From Sphingobium faniae (GTDB lineage: Bacteria > Pseudomonadota > Alphaproteobacteria > Sphingomonadales > Sphingomonadaceae), in the NCBI GenBank assembly GCA_900100475.1, contig FMTU01000004.1, positions 7,501 through 71,500 of the forward strand: a stretch of 64,000 nucleotides of DNA. Direction: 5' to 3'. Within the stretch, counting starts at the first letter, position 1. Each line of letters starts with the position of its first letter. Below the pieces are notes generated by a model. That model did not search any database. It worked only from the letters and a program-made list of their open reading frames with translations, and was not told the origin of the DNA. Positions 38,723 through 46,851 of the stretch are shown in pieces. The translations under genes and the position numbers were made by a program.

Positions 38723-39048
38723 CCGTGCCTATCCCCTGAGCGCGCCCTGAGCGGCTGCTGGAAGGTGAAGCGCGGGCTTTCCTTGTCGATGGAATCGGTG
38801 AGCCGCATGGTCGCCGCCGCCGCGAACACGCTCTGGAGCAGTGCCGCCGGATCGTCCGTTTCGACCTCATAATCGGCGACGAACACGCCGGTTTCCGCGC
38901 CCGCCATATCCAGTTCCTTGTAACGCGCGCATGACAGGATGCCGGGCAGCGCGCACATTTCAACGGCGTGAACATCATCATACCAGCGGTCATATTCGGC
39001 CTCGCGGCCAAGGAGCGCGCGCGAGGTGACGTGCAGGATGTAGCGCAT
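38719..39048 (-). CDS. Small EthD-like (dimeric alpha-beta barrel) protein
   Basis: The 109-residue protein has a ferredoxin-like single domain: MRYILHVTSRALLGREAEYD, then RWYDDVHAVEMCALPGI and CARYKELD. The histidine of YDDVHAVE is typical of EthD/ABM proteins. Its C-terminal 36 residues are low in structure and the stop overlaps the E2 start by ATGA. It sits inside the 2-oxoacid dehydrogenase operon where no such protein is expected. The role is unknown; it may remove or bind an intermediate. Confidence 0.75.
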   Translation of the reverse strand: MRYILHVTSRALLGREAEYDRWYDDVHAVEMCALPGILSCARYKELDMAGAETGVFVADYEVETDDPAALLQSVFAAAATMRLTDSIDKESPRFTFQQPLRARSGDRHG

Positions 39049-39053
39049 CCCCC

Positions 39054-39284
39054 TTATCCGATCGTCGCCAGCAGGGTGCCGACCTCATAGGTCTCGCCGG
39101 TCTGGGCGATGATCTTGAGCGTGCCGCTCGCGGGGCTTTCGACTTCCTGCGTCGACTTCTCCGATTCCAGCGCATAGAGGGGCTGGCCCTCGACGGCTTC
39201 GCCGCCATCGGCGACCAACCATTCGGCCAGCGTGCCTTCGTTCATCGAAAAACCGATCTTGGGCAGCAATACTTCAACAGCCAT
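39054..39284 (-). CDS. Free-standing lipoyl-domain carrier protein
   Basis: The 76-residue protein is a single biotinyl/lipoyl domain: MAVEVLLPKIGFSMNEGTLA, then LESEKSTQEVESPASG with the lipoylated lysine K43 (ESEKS), and GETYEVGTLLATIG. It supplies the swinging arm missing from the E2 core encoded two genes downstream. GGGAG-like ribosome site precedes it. Six bases separate it from the EthD-like gene and 20 from E1beta. Confidence 0.92.
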   Translation of the reverse strand: MAVEVLLPKIGFSMNEGTLAEWLVADGGEAVEGQPLYALESEKSTQEVESPASGTLKIIAQTGETYEVGTLLATIG

Positions 39285-39304
39285 GGGAAACTCCCTGAGC
39301 GATA

Positions 39305-40312
39305 TTAGGATTTGACGAGCGCTTCGGCCGCCGCGACGATATCGGCGGTCTGCGGCGCAAAGGCGGTTTCGAGGGGTTTGGAGAAGGGCACCGGGCAGAA
39401 GACGCCGCCAAGGCGCTTGACCGGCGCACGAAGCTTGCCGAACAATTCCTCGTTCAACACCGCCGCGATCTCCGCGCCCGCACCGAAGGGCGTCACGGCC
39501 TCATGCACGATGATGGCGCGGCCGGTCCTGGCCACCGACTTCACGACCGTATCCTTGTCCCAGGGCGCGATGGTGCGCAGGTCGATCAGTTCGGCGGAGA
39601 TGCCCGCTTCCTTCAGCCTGGCGACGGCGGGGACTGCTTCCTGGATCATGCGCGCATAGGCGATAATGGTGACGTCGCTGCCCTCGTTGAGCACATTCGC
39701 CTTGCCGATCGGCACGCGATGGCCCTTTTCCGGCGCTTCGTCGGGCGACCAGTAGGTCGGCAGATTTTCGATGAACAGCACCGGATCGGGATCGTCGATG
39801 GCGCTGCGCATCAGGCCATAGGCGTCCTTCGGGCTGGACGGCGCCACCACCTTGATCCCGGCGGTATGGGCGAACCAGGCTTCCAGATAGTCGCAATGCT
39901 GCCCGCCCGAAGCGAAGCCGGTGCCGGTCATGGTGCGGATGACGATGGGAACATGGGTCTGCCCGCCCGACATGAACCGCAGCTTCGCGGCGTGGTTGAC
40001 GATCATGTCCATCGCCACGGTCGTGAAGTTCATCAGCATGATCTCCGCCACCGGCTTGAAGCCGATCAGCGAAGCGCCGATGGCCGCGCCGATGATCGCC
40101 TGTTCGGAGATCGGCGTGGAGCGCACGCGATGCTCGCCAAAGCGCGAAGACAGCCCCTTGGTGACGCCGCACACACCGCCTTCTTCCGGGTCGGCCAGAT
40201 CCTCGCCCAGCGCGATCACATTGTCGTCTTCCTCCATCGCATCGGCGATGGCGGCGTTGATGCCCTGAAGGATGTTCGCCTTGGCGGCCTTGACGTTGGT
40301 TTGCGCGTTCAT
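39305..40312 (-). CDS. 2-oxoacid dehydrogenase E1 beta subunit
   Basis: The 335-residue transketolase-type beta subunit shows EDLADPEEGGVCGVTKGL, STPISEQAIIGAAIGASLIG and GQTHVPIVIRTMTGTG, followed by APSSPKDAYGLMRSAI. It completes the thiamine-diphosphate active site with E1alpha. Its start overlaps the E1alpha stop by one base. The order alpha-beta-lipoyl-X-E2 resembles acetoin dehydrogenase operons more than the housekeeping pyruvate dehydrogenase. Confidence 0.93.
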   Translation of the reverse strand: MNAQTNVKAAKANILQGINAAIADAMEEDDNVIALGEDLADPEEGGVCGVTKGLSSRFGEHRVRSTPISEQAIIGAAIGASLIGFKPVAEIMLMNFTTVAMDMIVNHAAKLRFMSGGQTHVPIVIRTMTGTGFASGGQHCDYLEAWFAHTAGIKVVAPSSPKDAYGLMRSAIDDPDPVLFIENLPTYWSPDEAPEKGHRVPIGKANVLNEGSDVTIIAYARMIQEAVPAVARLKEAGISAELIDLRTIAPWDKDTVVKSVARTGRAIIVHEAVTPFGAGAEIAAVLNEELFGKLRAPVKRLGGVFCPVPFSKPLETAFAPQTADIVAAAEALVKS

Positions 40313-41292
40313 CAGGCCATCTCCTCCGCGAACACGTCGCGCTTCATTTCCTCGACGCCAGGGAAATCGCTCGCCAGCGCGAATTCGACCGCCTCGTCGA
40401 TCTCCTTTTCGATGCCCGCTTCCATTTCGGCGAGTTGCGCCTCGGTCGCGAGGCCCGTTTCGATCAGCTTCGCGCGGAAGCGGGGCACGGGATCGTTCGC
40501 CATCGCCTCGGCCTTGCGCGCCTTGTCCATATAATTATCCGCATCGCCAAAGACGTGGCCGAAGAAGCGATAGGTCATCGCCTCGATCAGCGTCGGTCCC
40601 TCGCCGGCGCGGGCGCGGGCGACCGCTTCACTGGCGGCGGCATACATGGCGAAGGGATCGTTGCCGTCCACGCGCTCGCCCGCCATGCCATAGGCGGCGG
40701 CGCGGTCGGCGACCTTCACATTGCTGGTCTTGTCATAATGGGTATGCTCACCCCATTCATTGTTCTGGCAGACGAAGATGACCGGCAGCTTCCAGACGGC
40801 GGCAAGGTTCAGCGCCTCATGGAAAGCGCCGATATTGGACGCGCCGTCGCCGAAATAGGCGACGGTCACGCGGCCGTCGCCTCGAAGCTGCGATCCCCAG
40901 GCAAGGCCGTTGGCGATCGGCATGGAAGCGCCGACGATGCCGGTCGTCACCATGATGCCCTTGGTGGGATAGGTGACGTGCATCGGTCCGCCCTTGCCCT
41001 TGCAGGTGCCGTCGACGCGGCCCGCGACCTCCGCCCACAGATCTTTCAGCGGCAGGCCCTTGGCCAGTTGGTCGTGACTGCCGCGATAGATGGTGCAGAT
41101 ATAATCGTCGTCGGTCAGGTTCACCGACATCGCGCTGGGGATCACTTCCTGCCCGCGCGGGCTGTAATAAGGCATCACCAGCCGCCCGCTCATGATGACC
41201 TTGCGCGAACGTTCGTCATTCGCCTTGATCAGCGCCATGCGGCGATAGATTTCCACCTGGGTCGCCGCGTCGGGTGTCGCCCTGTTGCTCAT
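40312..41292 (-). CDS. 2-oxoacid dehydrogenase E1 alpha subunit
   Basis: The 326-residue protein has the thiamine-diphosphate motif GDGASNIGAFHEALN beginning near residue 148, the metal-binding region GRVDGTCKGKGGPMHV and the active-site segment RGSHDQLAKG. PYYSPRGQEV is the start of the substrate side. Substrate could be pyruvate, acetoin or a branched 2-oxoacid; acetoin-type is suggested only by gene order. The ATG at 41292 (MSNRATPDAA) follows GAAAGGAC; longer starts add no homologous residues. Confidence 0.93.
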   Translation of the reverse strand: MSNRATPDAATQVEIYRRMALIKANDERSRKVIMSGRLVMPYYSPRGQEVIPSAMSVNLTDDDYICTIYRGSHDQLAKGLPLKDLWAEVAGRVDGTCKGKGGPMHVTYPTKGIMVTTGIVGASMPIANGLAWGSQLRGDGRVTVAYFGDGASNIGAFHEALNLAAVWKLPVIFVCQNNEWGEHTHYDKTSNVKVADRAAAYGMAGERVDGNDPFAMYAAASEAVARARAGEGPTLIEAMTYRFFGHVFGDADNYMDKARKAEAMANDPVPRFRAKLIETGLATEAQLAEMEAGIEKEIDEAVEFALASDFPGVEEMKRDVFAEEMA

Positions 41293-41415
41293 TTCGTCAG
41301 AGGTCCTTTCGAAAGGCCGGATGCTCCAGACCATGTCCCAGCATCTGCCATGTTTGGTCCGGTGTGAAAGCCCCGCGCCGACTATATCGCAATTGTGAAG
41401 GATTGACCGGCGGCC

Positions 41416-42327
41416 CTATTCCGCAGGCGTTCGCCGCGCGCGCAGTTCGATCCGTCCCTTGCCGAAGGGCTCGTCGCGGTTGGTCAGCGCTTCTTTCAGG
41501 CCCTTTTCCGCCATGTCCTTGCGGAACTGGCTGCGGCGCGGACCTGTGCTCAGGTGCGCGCGGGCGTCCAGTTCGGCGGCGTAGCGCAACGATTGCTTCG
41601 CGCCGGCCTGCTCCATCTGCATGTTGACGATGCGCTTGTGCGTCGCGAGGATTTCCGCGTCGACGCTGCCGATGCGGCGCACCATCTCGTCCGCCTGATG
41701 GTCCAGTTCGTCGGCCGGATAGGCTTCCAGCACCAGTCCGATGCGCGCGGCGTCGATGCCGCCGATGGTGTCGCCGGTGAAAAGCATGCGCTTCGTCCAT
41801 TGCGGGCCGCAATGATAGAACCACAGGTTGGTGGGCGGCGTGCCGTTGGCCCGTGCCGCGGGAAAACCGATCTTCGCATCGTCGGCGGCCAGCACGATGT
41901 CGCAGGAAAAGGCGAGGTCGGTGCCCCCGGCAAGGCAATTGCCCTGCACTTTCGCGACGATCGGCTTGTGCAGGTCCAGCATGATCGACGTCAGGTCCTG
42001 CTGCCGTTCCAGGTTCCAGATGTCGTCGTCGATCGTGCCGGCGCGGGTGCGATAGGCGGCAGGATCATATTCCCGCGAGGTGTCGGCCGCGCCGCCATAG
42101 CTGTCGGTCAGATCATATCCGGCGCAAAAGTCCCTGCCCGCGCCCGACAGCAGGATGACATTGGCGTCGCGCCGGTCGTCCGCTTCGAGCAGCGCCTGAT
42201 GCAGTTCCTTGAGCATCTGGCCTGACAGGGCGTTGCGCTTGTCGGGACGGTTGAGCGTGATGCGGGCGACGTTGTCGCCTATCTCAAAGCTGATGCATTC
42301 CGTCGATTTCAGCCATTTCATGCCCAT
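41416..42327 (-). CDS. Enoyl-CoA hydratase/isomerase (crotonase family)
   Basis: The crotonase core is clear: ISFEIGDNVARITLNRPDKR, the oxyanion-hole regions GRDFCAGYDLTD and KVQGNCLAGGTDLAFSCDI, and PPTNLWFYHCG. A C-terminal extension (ALTNRDEPFGKGR) is typical of a subgroup. The protein is about 303 residues from the ATG at 42327; an ATG at 42363 is the alternative, and the upstream residues are not conserved. It probably hydrates an unsaturated acyl-CoA in the same pathway as the ligase. It leads the minus-strand run of the dehydrogenase complex, 123 bases upstream of E1alpha. Confidence 0.85.
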   Translation of the reverse strand: MGMKWLKSTECISFEIGDNVARITLNRPDKRNALSGQMLKELHQALLEADDRRDANVILLSGAGRDFCAGYDLTDSYGGAADTSREYDPAAYRTRAGTIDDDIWNLERQQDLTSIMLDLHKPIVAKVQGNCLAGGTDLAFSCDIVLAADDAKIGFPAARANGTPPTNLWFYHCGPQWTKRMLFTGDTIGGIDAARIGLVLEAYPADELDHQADEMVRRIGSVDAEILATHKRIVNMQMEQAGAKQSLRYAAELDARAHLSTGPRRSQFRKDMAEKGLKEALTNRDEPFGKGRIELRARRTPAE

Positions 42328-42371
42328 CGTCCATTCCACTCCACCGTGTTTGCCGTCCTCCATAGCGCGGG

Positions 42372-42396
42372 GCGCGGGCCTCTGGCGAGGCCGCGC
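42372..42396 (-). promoter_or_regulatory. Stable hairpin in the leader of the hydratase gene
   Basis: GCGCGGGCCTC and GAGGCCGCGC form a stem with one bulged G around loop TGGC, between the divergent hydratase and thioesterase genes. No T-run follows, so it is not a clear terminator; it may shape the leader RNA or simply be a GC-rich palindrome. Confidence 0.3.
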
Positions 42397-42494
42397 GGAC
42401 AGCCTATCGGCCATGTGATCCTTGCACGGAGGCCATATTGCGCCCGCCGTGGGGACGCGGCAGTCCTGCGAATATGACACCGACAGGGGCGAGG

Positions 42495-42929
42495 ATGACG
42501 GACGTACCAGCAGGGTTCCAGCGGCTTGGCCCGTTCGACGATGTCATGAGCGGCTTCGATCCCGTCTATATCCGTCGGGAAACGGAAAGCGGTTTAGCAC
42601 TGGGCTTTCGCGTCGGGCCGCAGCATTGCAACCCAAGCGGCAATTGCCATGGCGGCACCTGGGCGACGATGGCTGATATCGTCATGGGCGTGAACGTCGG
42701 TTTCGTCACGGGGATGAGCGGGCCGACCGTATCGCTGGGGATCGACTTTCTGGGCGCGGCGACCAAGGGGCAATGGGTCGAGGGACGCGCGGAGGTGCTG
42801 CGCTGGACGCCCAATCTGGCGTTCGTGGAGTGCCGCTTTACGGCAGACGGGGAACTCGCGCTACGGGCCAATGCGGTCTTCCGCCGCAAATACCCGCCCT
42901 ATCGCGACTATGAGTCGCTGATCGCATAG
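42495..42929 (+). CDS. PaaI-type acyl-CoA thioesterase (hotdog fold)
   Basis: The 144-residue protein has the hotdog signature with HCNPSGNCHGGTWATMADIV, in which HGG-x(4)-AD matches PaaI/4HBT thioesterases, and FVECRFTADGELALRANAVFRRKY. It would release CoA from a stalled or final acyl-CoA. It is divergent from the hydratase and leads the plus-strand run of module E. The ATG at 42495 follows GGGGCGAGG. A start at 42474 is less likely. Confidence 0.85.
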   Translation: MTDVPAGFQRLGPFDDVMSGFDPVYIRRETESGLALGFRVGPQHCNPSGNCHGGTWATMADIVMGVNVGFVTGMSGPTVSLGIDFLGAATKGQWVEGRAEVLRWTPNLAFVECRFTADGELALRANAVFRRKYPPYRDYESLIA

Positions 42930-42959
42930 CCGTTTGAAATCGGAAAGAAGGAGAGGAAC

Positions 42960-43775
42960 ATGGGACGTCTGGCGGGCAAGGTGGCGGTGATCATGGGCGC
43001 CACTCGCGAAGGCAATATGGGACAGGCGATCGCCCGGCGCTTCCTGGAGGAAGGCGCGCGCGTCATCGTGTCGGGACGCGGGAAGGATGGGCTGGAGGCA
43101 TTCGCGGCGGAAACGGGCGCGACCGCCATTCCCTGCGACATCGGCAGCCGGGCGCAGATTCAGGCCATGGCCGACGCGGCGATCGCGGAGCACGGCGCGA
43201 TCGACATCGCCGTCAACGCCGCCGCCATCGGCTTCCTCGCGCCGTTCGAGGAAGAGACGGAGGAACAGATCGATTCGATGCTCTCGATCATCTTCAAGGG
43301 CGGGCTGTTCTTCATGCAGGTGATGGTCGGCGCCCTGAAGCGCGAGCGGCCCGGCGGTCGGGGCGGCGCGATCATCAACATCTCCTCGGCCGTGGCAGAG
43401 ATCATGTCGGACGATCATTGCAGCTATATGGGGGCGAAGGCCGCGCTCAACCAGATGACGCGCTTCGTCGCCTATGAATATGGCAAGCACGGCATCCGCG
43501 CCAATATCCTGGCGCCGGGCCTGACCATCACCCCCATGCTGGGCGGGTTCAACGTGCCCGGCATGATCGAAGCCTATGCGAAGGAATATCCGTTGGGTCG
43601 CATCACCACGGTCGAGGACATCGCCAACGCCGCGCTATTCATGGCCAGCGACGAATGTTTCATGACCGGCCAGACGTTCAATGTGACGGGCGGGCTGACG
43701 CTGCGCCGCAATCCGACGACGGAAGAGATCATGGCCTCCATCGCCGCCCATGGCGGCGCGATGCCCGAACTGTGA
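42960..43775 (+). CDS. SDR-family oxidoreductase
   Basis: The 271-residue protein has an atypical cofactor loop, GATREGNMGQAIARRFLEEG, in place of TGxxxGIG, VNAAAIGF (NAAA), and catalytic Ser and Y-M-G-A-K (SYMGAKAALNQMTRFVAYEY). The C-terminal substrate region includes LGGFNVPGMIEAYAKEYPLG. GGAGAGG precedes the ATG. It lies 30 bases after the thioesterase gene and 10 before the TIM-barrel gene, so it is part of the same operon. Confidence 0.88.
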   Translation: MGRLAGKVAVIMGATREGNMGQAIARRFLEEGARVIVSGRGKDGLEAFAAETGATAIPCDIGSRAQIQAMADAAIAEHGAIDIAVNAAAIGFLAPFEEETEEQIDSMLSIIFKGGLFFMQVMVGALKRERPGGRGGAIINISSAVAEIMSDDHCSYMGAKAALNQMTRFVAYEYGKHGIRANILAPGLTITPMLGGFNVPGMIEAYAKEYPLGRITTVEDIANAALFMASDECFMTGQTFNVTGGLTLRRNPTTEEIMASIAAHGGAMPEL

Positions 43776-43785
43776 GGAGCGTGGC

Positions 43786-44592
43786 ATGACCCGTCCCCTT
43801 GCGCTTGACCAGTTGACCGTGATCGGCGCCGATCCCGCCGAACTGGTCGATCTGGCTGCCGCTGCCGGTTTCGCAGCGATCAGCCCGTGGCTCGCCGCCG
43901 TCCGCTATGACGCGCTGCCCGCGACCCATCTGCGCGCCGGCGATCCCGACACGGTGGCCATGGCGCGGCGGCTGAAGGAAACCGGCGTGGTCATCAACCA
44001 GGCGGACGGCTTCGCACTGGGCGACGAAGCACCGATGGACGCCTATCGCGATGGCGTCGCGCTGATGGCGGAGATGGGCGCGCGCAACATCGTCGCCCTG
44101 CATTTCGACAGCGACATGGAACGCGGCTTCGACCGTTTCTGCCAGCTTGGCCAATGGGCGCAGGCGGCAGGAATCGGTATCGTGCTGGAGTTCACGCCCC
44201 TGTCGCGCATCGCGACACTGGACGAGGCGCTGGCCTTTCTCGACCGGGCGGGCAGCGGCAATGCCGGGCTGCTGGTCGATCTGCTCCACCTCGCCCAGTC
44301 GGGCGGTACGCCGGACGACCTCGCCCGTGTGCCGCCGGGGCTGATCCGGGGCGCGCAACTATGCGATGCGCCGGGGATAGTCGATTTCGAAACCTATGCG
44401 CACAATGCCGTCATGCATCGGCTCTGGCCGGGCGAAGGCGCGCTTCCCGTGACCGACTTCATCCGCGCGCTGCCGGATGACATCATCATCGGGGTCGAGA
44501 TTCCACGCGACGAACCGGCTTTGGATCGCTCCGGCCGCGCGGCGCGGGCGTTCGAGATGTCGGCCGGGGCGATCCGTGTCGCTTCTGCGTGA
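43786..44592 (+). CDS. TIM-barrel sugar-phosphate isomerase/epimerase-type protein
   Basis: The 268-residue protein fits the xylose-isomerase-like AP endonuclease 2 fold: LTVIGADPAELVDLAAAAGF at the start, IGIVLEFTPLSRIATLDEAL (a Glu metal ligand), LLVDLLHLAQSGG (Asp and His ligands) and IIIGVEIPRDEPA near the end. Such proteins in catabolic clusters act as epimerases, isomerases or hydrolases; the substrate cannot be inferred. GAGGAGC precedes the ATG. Confidence 0.78.
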   Translation: MTRPLALDQLTVIGADPAELVDLAAAAGFAAISPWLAAVRYDALPATHLRAGDPDTVAMARRLKETGVVINQADGFALGDEAPMDAYRDGVALMAEMGARNIVALHFDSDMERGFDRFCQLGQWAQAAGIGIVLEFTPLSRIATLDEALAFLDRAGSGNAGLLVDLLHLAQSGGTPDDLARVPPGLIRGAQLCDAPGIVDFETYAHNAVMHRLWPGEGALPVTDFIRALPDDIIIGVEIPRDEPALDRSGRAARAFEMSAGAIRVASA

Positions 44593-44723
44593 TTTCATCC
44601 GGTGGCATGATCGGAAGGGATCAGACTGGCGATGATCGGCGCTCCATGGCGTACCGACATTGACTCAGGCCGCGACGACACCGGATGCTGCCTCGCAAGC
44701 ACCCCAAGGAGAGGACAGGGAAC

Positions 44724-46067
44724 GTGAATCAGCCCGTCGGCGCGCTGCAACCGGAGATCACCCGCCGCAAGAAGGCGGGGCCTGGGGATTTCATTCCCAA
44801 GGAAGATTATGTCAGTCGCGATTTCGCCCGGCTGGAACAACAGCGGCTGTGGCCGCGCACATGGCAGATGGCCTGCCGCGAGGAGGAGGTTCCCCGCGTC
44901 GGCGACTATGTCACCTATGACGTGCTCGACGAATCGATCATCGTCGTGCGCGTCGCGAAAGACCGGATCGCCGCCTATCACAATGCCTGCCAGCATCGCG
45001 GCCGGCGGCTGACCGAGGGCTGCGGCCATGCCGCGCGCCTTTCCTGCCGCTTCCATGGCTGGTCCTGGAAGCTGGACGGCACGATCGCCCATGTAGTCGA
45101 CCGCGACAATTGGGACGGCAGCCTGAAGGATGAGGACATCGCCCTGCCGACCGTGCGGGTCGACATCTGGGGCGGCTTCGTCTTCATCTGCATGGACGCG
45201 GACGCCGAACCGCTGCTCGACTTTCTTGCTCCCATTCCCGAGGTGTTCCGCAACTACCCGTTCGAGAAGATGCGCTATCGCTGGTACAAGCGCACCGGCA
45301 TCGCCTGCAACTGGAAGACGGCGCTCGAAGCCTTCAACGAGGGCTATCACGTCCAGACCACCCACACCCAGTTGCTGCCCGTCCATGATGACGAGGCACT
45401 GTCCTTCGCCGAAGGGCGGCATGGCAGCTACCAGCTTGCGCCGGGACGCATATCGCTGGGCGAGCGCTCCCCACGCCTGACCGGCACGAAGGTCGATTAT
45501 CGTCGCAACGTGCGCGACTTCATCCTGATGCTGGAACAGGACCTCAAGGCCTCCATTCCGCCGCATATGGCGGAACTGGTGGGGCGGCTGGTGGATGAAC
45601 TGCCCCAGGACGCGACCCTGCTCGACGTCCTGATGAAATACGGGCAACTGGCGTTCGAGGCGGCGGAGGCCCGCGGCATCCCCTTCCCCGCGCTCACCCC
45701 CGAGGAGATTGCGCGCGCCGGGGCGGACTGGCACCTGTTCCCCAACATGGTGTTCCTGCCCGCGCCCGACGCGATGCTGGCCTATCGCGCGCGGCCCGAC
45801 CGGGACGACCCGGAGCGCTGCATCTTCGACGTCTATTCGCTGGTGCTCTACCCCGAAGGCGGGGAGCCGCCGCTGGAACGGCAGGTGTTCGACGACTGGC
45901 GCGATCATGACGCCTGGGGCCTTATCCTGGTGCAGGATTTCGAGAATATGACCGAAGTGCAGCGGGGCATGCGCTCCATGGGCTTCACCGGATCGCGCGC
46001 CAATCCCGTGCAGGAACGCAGCGTATCCAATTTCCACCGGGCGCTGCGCGAGTTCATCGGCGCCTGA
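44724..46067 (+). CDS. Aromatic-ring-type Rieske oxygenase alpha subunit
   Basis: The 447-residue protein has the Rieske [2Fe-2S] ligands C89, H91 (ACQHRGRRL) and C108, H111 (SCRFHGWSW), then the mononuclear iron ligands H209 and H214 in NEGYHVQTTH, with Glu206 at the position of the bridging Asp of naphthalene dioxygenase. No beta subunit, ferredoxin or reductase is beside it. The GTG start at 44724 follows AGGAGAGGACAGGG. Its 131-base upstream gap may hold a promoter. Reaction may be hydroxylation or demethylation. Confidence 0.92.
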   Translation: MNQPVGALQPEITRRKKAGPGDFIPKEDYVSRDFARLEQQRLWPRTWQMACREEEVPRVGDYVTYDVLDESIIVVRVAKDRIAAYHNACQHRGRRLTEGCGHAARLSCRFHGWSWKLDGTIAHVVDRDNWDGSLKDEDIALPTVRVDIWGGFVFICMDADAEPLLDFLAPIPEVFRNYPFEKMRYRWYKRTGIACNWKTALEAFNEGYHVQTTHTQLLPVHDDEALSFAEGRHGSYQLAPGRISLGERSPRLTGTKVDYRRNVRDFILMLEQDLKASIPPHMAELVGRLVDELPQDATLLDVLMKYGQLAFEAAEARGIPFPALTPEEIARAGADWHLFPNMVFLPAPDAMLAYRARPDRDDPERCIFDVYSLVLYPEGGEPPLERQVFDDWRDHDAWGLILVQDFENMTEVQRGMRSMGFTGSRANPVQERSVSNFHRALREFIGA

Positions 46068-46092
46068 CCACGACAAGCGAAAGGGAGAGGAT

Positions 46093-46851
46093 ATGGCAGG
46101 AAGATTGAGCGGCAAGGTCGCGATCGTCACCGGCGGCGGGCAGGGCGTGGGCCTGGGTATCGCGCAGACCTTTGGGCGCGAAGGCGCCAGGGTGCTGATC
46201 ACCGGCCGCACGCCCGACAAGCTGGAAGCCTCCGTCGCCGATCTGAAGGCGAAAGGCTGCGAGGCGGCCTGGATTGCCGGAACCGCCGGTGTGCGCGCCG
46301 ATGCGGAAGCCGCCGTCGCCAGGGCGGTCGAACTGTTCGGCGGGCTGGATATCCTGGTCAACAACGCCCAGACGTCAAAGCCCGGCACGATGTTCGAGGA
46401 TACCGACGACGCCCTGTTTGCGCTGACAATCGAATCCGGCCTCTACGGCACCTTCCAGCATATGCAGGCGGCCGTGCCGCATATGAAGACGAAGGGCGGG
46501 TCGATCATCAATTTCGGTTCCTATGAAGGCATTCATGGTGGTGTCGGATTCGCCGCCTATGCCGCGACCAAGGAAGCCATTCGGGGGCTGTCCCGCACAG
46601 CCGCGCGCGAACTGGGCCAGCACAAGATCCGCGTCAACGTGATCTGCCCCGCCGCGCTCAGCCCGATCGCCGAGCAATGGACCAGGGATTTCCCCGAGGA
46701 AGCCGAAAAGGTCATGAAGCTGGTCGCGCTCGGCTATCTGGGCGACTGCGCCGACGATATCGGCCCGGCCGCCCTGTTCCTGGCCAGCGCGGACAGCCGC
46801 TATGTCACCGGGCAGACCATCAACGTCGATGGCGGGCAGATGATGCTGTGA
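46093..46851 (+). CDS. SDR-family oxidoreductase
   Basis: The 252-residue protein has TGGGQGVGLGIAQTFGREGA, ILVNNAQTSKPG (NNAG reads NNAQ), and catalytic serine with Y-A-A-T-K (SYEGIHGGVGFAAYAATKEA). The end is the SDR consensus YVTGQTINVDGGQMML. It lies 26 bases after the Rieske gene, and its stop overlaps the next SDR start by GTGA, so both are translated together. Confidence 0.9.
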   Translation: MAGRLSGKVAIVTGGGQGVGLGIAQTFGREGARVLITGRTPDKLEASVADLKAKGCEAAWIAGTAGVRADAEAAVARAVELFGGLDILVNNAQTSKPGTMFEDTDDALFALTIESGLYGTFQHMQAAVPHMKTKGGSIINFGSYEGIHGGVGFAAYAATKEAIRGLSRTAARELGQHKIRVNVICPAALSPIAEQWTRDFPEEAEKVMKLVALGYLGDCADDIGPAALFLASADSRYVTGQTINVDGGQMML

